A DNA stretch of 64,000 nucleotides from Membranipora membranacea (taxonomy: Eukaryota; Bryozoa; Gymnolaemata; Cheilostomatida; Membraniporidae). Position 1 is the stretch's first letter. Each line of letters begins with the position of its first letter. This document shows positions 60,920 to 64,000 of the stretch, in pieces. The notes under the pieces were generated by a model. That model saw nothing but the letters and a program-made list of their open reading frames with translations, searched no databases and was not told the origin of the DNA. A program made the position numbers and the translations under genes. The stretch covers positions 2,790,001 through 2,854,000 of the forward strand of contig OU612075.1 of NCBI GenBank assembly GCA_914767715.1, in the 5' to 3' direction.

Positions 60920-62763
60920 ATTACGACCTCACATGAGATAGTCCTGATCAGCTCACAAATCTGTGATTAAAAGAAAAAATGACATTCATGAACAGGGACA
61001 CTGCAAACTTCAACTGGCCGTTAGCCCAGGAGATGTGGCAATCATGTGATACTAAAGCAAAAAGTGCCAAACCGGTTCTCCTACTCCTACCCATACCCAT
61101 TCCAACACCAGATCAAACAAGTAATATGTCATAATATTTTAGTGCAAGGCAGTGCTGGCTGGCCTAGGTATGATGCTATGAAAACATAACATCACACAGT
61201 GTGTCTCGACCACCCATTATTCTCTGTCTCTGACCAACTGTGTTCACATTAAGGATAGGGAGAGGCTTCTGTGTTTCAGAATCTGCACCTTCTCTGCAGC
61301 AAATTCCCTCTCTAGTGTTATCCGTAATGTTCCTCTGTAGTGAACAAAAGTCAGACAGTGAGTGGAAATTGCAACCAAAGATGGGTTTGATGCACCAGCT
61401 TCGACTTGAGAGTTAATTGGCCGCTTTAAAAGATCTAGTTCTTTGGCAAACCACGGAGTAACCCTGTAACCCTGTTATTCCTTGGGCTAACCAACACAAC
61501 ACATTAACACATACACTACAGACAGAAGACAAAAAATAATCTAATACACCAATAACAATATGTATAGAGTTGAAAAAAATACTCCTTGATCATATCAAAC
61601 AGTAACGAGTGTTTGCTTCCTAACTTACCTCATTTCTTAGTGTGGCTTCTTAGCATCTATGCTTTCCTGTTTTATATGTTTTCATTGAGGATAATTATAT
61701 AGGGGAAGTGTTTCGCCCACTGAACCAGATTCAGTAAGATTTGCCTCCTAAAAATTGGCGATAGGGGATTCCCAGCATTCAGATTGCACTATTTCCACTG
61801 CATAGACTCAAATCTTATGTAGTATTTAGGGGCTTTCATTGTACACCCAAGTGTTAATAATTTGGCAACTTGACAACAATTGGTTCAATTAATCCAATGA
61901 AAAACTCTTTGACATAGTCTTTAGTTGAAGCTTCAAAGTTGTTAAGTTATTCATATGTGGGTTGTTACAATAGCTCCTCAACAGTTCTTTGCTGAGGGAT
62001 TTCAGGTTAGAAAATGTGGAAACTCCCCAAGTAGATAATGCCCCTAACCAGACTTATTTTAATAATCACTGCCCTGGGACTTTAAGTTGAGCTTACAGTT
62101 AATAAGAGGACAGGATGAGGATACTGACACAGATAATAGCTCTGACTTATGAACCTCTATAAGGCTATGTCAGGTGAGAAGGAAGTTCAGCAATAGAAAA
62201 TGTACTAAACATACAGGGATAGTTTAGGGGTTGGACCACAGGTCTACTCCAAAACTTGGGATTTTGGCAATGTTTGCCTAAATCCCAGGTTTTGGAGTAG
62301 ACCTGTGGGTTGGACCACAAACTTGTACTATTCAGTGGTTGGGATCATGAGCTCCTGGGGGTGAAGGCAAGCCTGTAGGTTGACCATGTCTAGAATCAAC
62401 CCCAGAAAAAAAGTTTGGTGAATTTTTGTGGACAAAGTTAAAGCCAATCAAAGCCCCAGGGGCCCAGGCATTGGACTGTCAAACCTTGGACTGCGTATGA
62501 ATGTAGAGTAACAGGTTGTAACTCCTTGTTGTAACAGTGCAGCTTTGTCAGAATAGGCTATCCATTTCCATAACCAACCATCCAAATTTGCACTACAATT
62601 ATGGTTTTCTTGATTACTGACCACATGCATCCGACCTGTGAGTTTGGTGTCTTACAGTTTGCGTTAACCTAAATCTAGCGTTGTTTCTTCTGCCAGACAA
62701 ATTTCCCTCAACTATTTGTAGATCAGATAATAATATCTCAAAATAACTAATCAGGCACTCGGC
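60920..62763. promoter_or_regulatory. Divergent intergenic region between helicase B and the next gene
   Basis: Presumed promoters of helicase B (leftward) and the gene at 62764 (rightward). It contains one long hairpin (62236-62308) and otherwise no exon with splice support. Core promoter elements cannot be assigned by eye. Confidence 0.4.
62236..62308. other. 73-nt near-perfect hairpin
   Basis: CCACAGGTCTACTCCAAAAC(T)TGGGATTT pairs with the complementary right arm with a single mismatch over 29 bp. The loop GGCAA-TGT-TTGCC extends the stem further. Size and pairing resemble a microRNA precursor, but a tiny foldback element is equally possible. Confidence 0.55.
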
Positions 62764-63930
62764 ATGTCGAACATTCTAGCTACTGATCACGCTCTCGAAA
62801 GCAGTGACTTTGAACTGCCTCAGACTGAGCCTGCCACACAAGAGAATGCCTTATCTTCTTCAGGTGAGAGATTATTCAATGTTATGTGCTAGTGGTATTT
62901 ATCGTTGGCATCAATGGTCATCGTCTAACCCCACCTGAACAGAACTCCTCTCATCTAGAGATAAACTATAACTAGCAATGAACTTGCTTGATTTGGTTTC
63001 AGGCTGTGTAGTTGAGTACCTTTTGGCTATGTCAATACCTAGCCTGTCAATACAATTCTAAGTCTTCACCACTTAAATTTCTTGTTCTTTCTTTCAAGTT
63101 CTGCTTCTCTTTAAAATTTCTATTTCTTGCAATAAAGAAAGACACTATAATCCAATGATAACATGCTAATAATATATGGAATGTTCCGCACTAACCTCAA
63201 GATTATACCAAGCAACTTCAGTGATGCAGTGAGCACCTGTTGGTGCTATCAGCATGGAGTTACTCCTTGCAATCACTATGGAGATTCAATAATAGTGACT
63301 CATGTTTCCTGAGTATACTCTCTTCGGAGTATCACATTTCAATATTTGACATTTTGTTTTCAGCAAACAGATACCCTGAGAGATCTGTCCCATATATTAT
63401 CGAGCCTTTGACCCAAAATCCAGAAAGTAAGGGCCCGCTGGCAATCTTTGGTGATGATGGTGACTTCGGTAGTTTTGGTACAGAAGGTGAGATGTATAGT
63501 TAGACCTGCAGGAACCAAAACTCCTAAAACCAGCTTACGCTACTAGAGCACAATAATTTTCAAACTGTGATAAGAGGCCAAGACTGATTACACTGTCAGA
63601 CTGTACTGTCGTGTTTTTAGATTGTCTCTCGGTTTTGCTCTCAATATCAACTATTTTTTCTAAAATTGTGATCATTTCTCATCTACATATAAATAATACA
63701 ACTTAATACTACAATTGGTATTTATTTTTATAATTGATATAAATTATATAATTGATTATCTATGAATAATCTCTTGTTTTTATAGCAAAAATATTATGAT
63801 ATGTCTTCTTGTCTTTTAGATACCCTCCGGATTGGCCAGGATCCAGTGTTTGATCAAGGTGATGCCGGTTCTATTGGCTCATCAGATTCTATGCTGCCAA
63901 TACTGCTCGATGAATATGACAGTATTTCAG
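62764..63930 (+). CDS. 5' end of a gene with related N-terminal repeat exons (partial)
   Basis: Exons 62764-62863 (ATG start), 63364-63486 and 63820-63930 are all phase 1 at their internal borders and in frame; the gene runs off the window. Exon 1 begins MSNILATDHALESSDFELP. Exon 2 ends with NPESKGPLAIFGDDGD, which resembles the NPEGILAVLGGDAD repeat of helicase A. Exon 3 (DTLRIGQDPVFD ... SMLPILLDEYDS) is acidic. This is the same N-terminal style as the caspase and helicase A, so the gene may encode a third helicase, another caspase or a stand-alone adaptor. Which of these cannot be told from the window. Divergent from helicase B, with 1.8 kb between starts. Confidence 0.75.
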
Positions 63931-64000
63931 GTGAGGTGAAGAGTTTTGGCTGGTTTGGGTGTTGCGGTCGTTTTAGCCTTCAGCATAAGGAAAAAAAATC

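Overview
This is a eukaryotic, metazoan window, AT-rich, with short phase-conserved exons, GT-AG introns of about 100-900 bp and many dispersed repeats. The gene set (Beclin-1, cathepsin O, two RIG-I-like helicases with a zinc-binding C-terminal domain, and a caspase) is animal. Helicases without a recognisable CARD, beside an unusual caspase, suggest an early-branching invertebrate such as a sponge. That placement is an inference. All gene models below were built by hand from splice signals, reading-frame continuity and family resemblance.

Layout. 540-1760 (+): last three exons of Beclin-1. 2702-3294 (+): a possible small unknown gene. 3.3-8.9 kb: repeat-rich and without a convincing gene. 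8931-19564 (+): a caspase locus with one pair of head exons, three tandem copies of a 3.1-3.2 kb cassette (prodomain plus catalytic exons) and one tail exon. 20932-25207 (-): complete cathepsin O-like protease, 8 exons, 294 aa. 25.9-27.4 kb (-): broken non-LTR retrotransposon. 28.25-29.96 kb: tandem satellite with a conserved hairpin. 30499-36502 (-): six-exon gene of 268 aa with a weak resemblance to CARF/ALS2CR8, carrying a Ty3/gypsy scrap and a SINE in its first intron. 37444-47651 (+): RIG-I-like receptor A, 19 exons, 954 aa. 49104-60919 (-): RIG-I-like receptor B, 16 exons, 937 aa, convergent with A. 62764-window end (+): first three exons of a further gene of the same N-terminal type, divergent from B.

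The most striking observation is that the caspase and helicase A start with the same kind of N-terminal module. It has a short acidic first exon (S-L-x-x-D-L-x-L-L), one or more ILAVL-type repeat exons and an S-R-Q-E-L exon, all bounded by phase-1 introns. The gene at 62764 has related exons, and helicase B has a diverged version. This suggests an exon-shuffled, CARD-independent linker that could place RNA-sensing helicases and a caspase in one innate-immune or cell-death pathway, encoded as a physical cluster. Shared ancestry of the exons is well supported by the sequence; the pathway is inference.

The caspase cassettes differ mainly in their exons. Their introns are almost identical, while amino-acid changes cluster around the active site, the inter-subunit linker and the C-terminal exon. 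Mobile DNA is abundant: TA- and TTAA-flanked MITEs, two tRNA-headed SINE families, and a SINE-like repeat whose 5' end matches the start of U2 snRNA.
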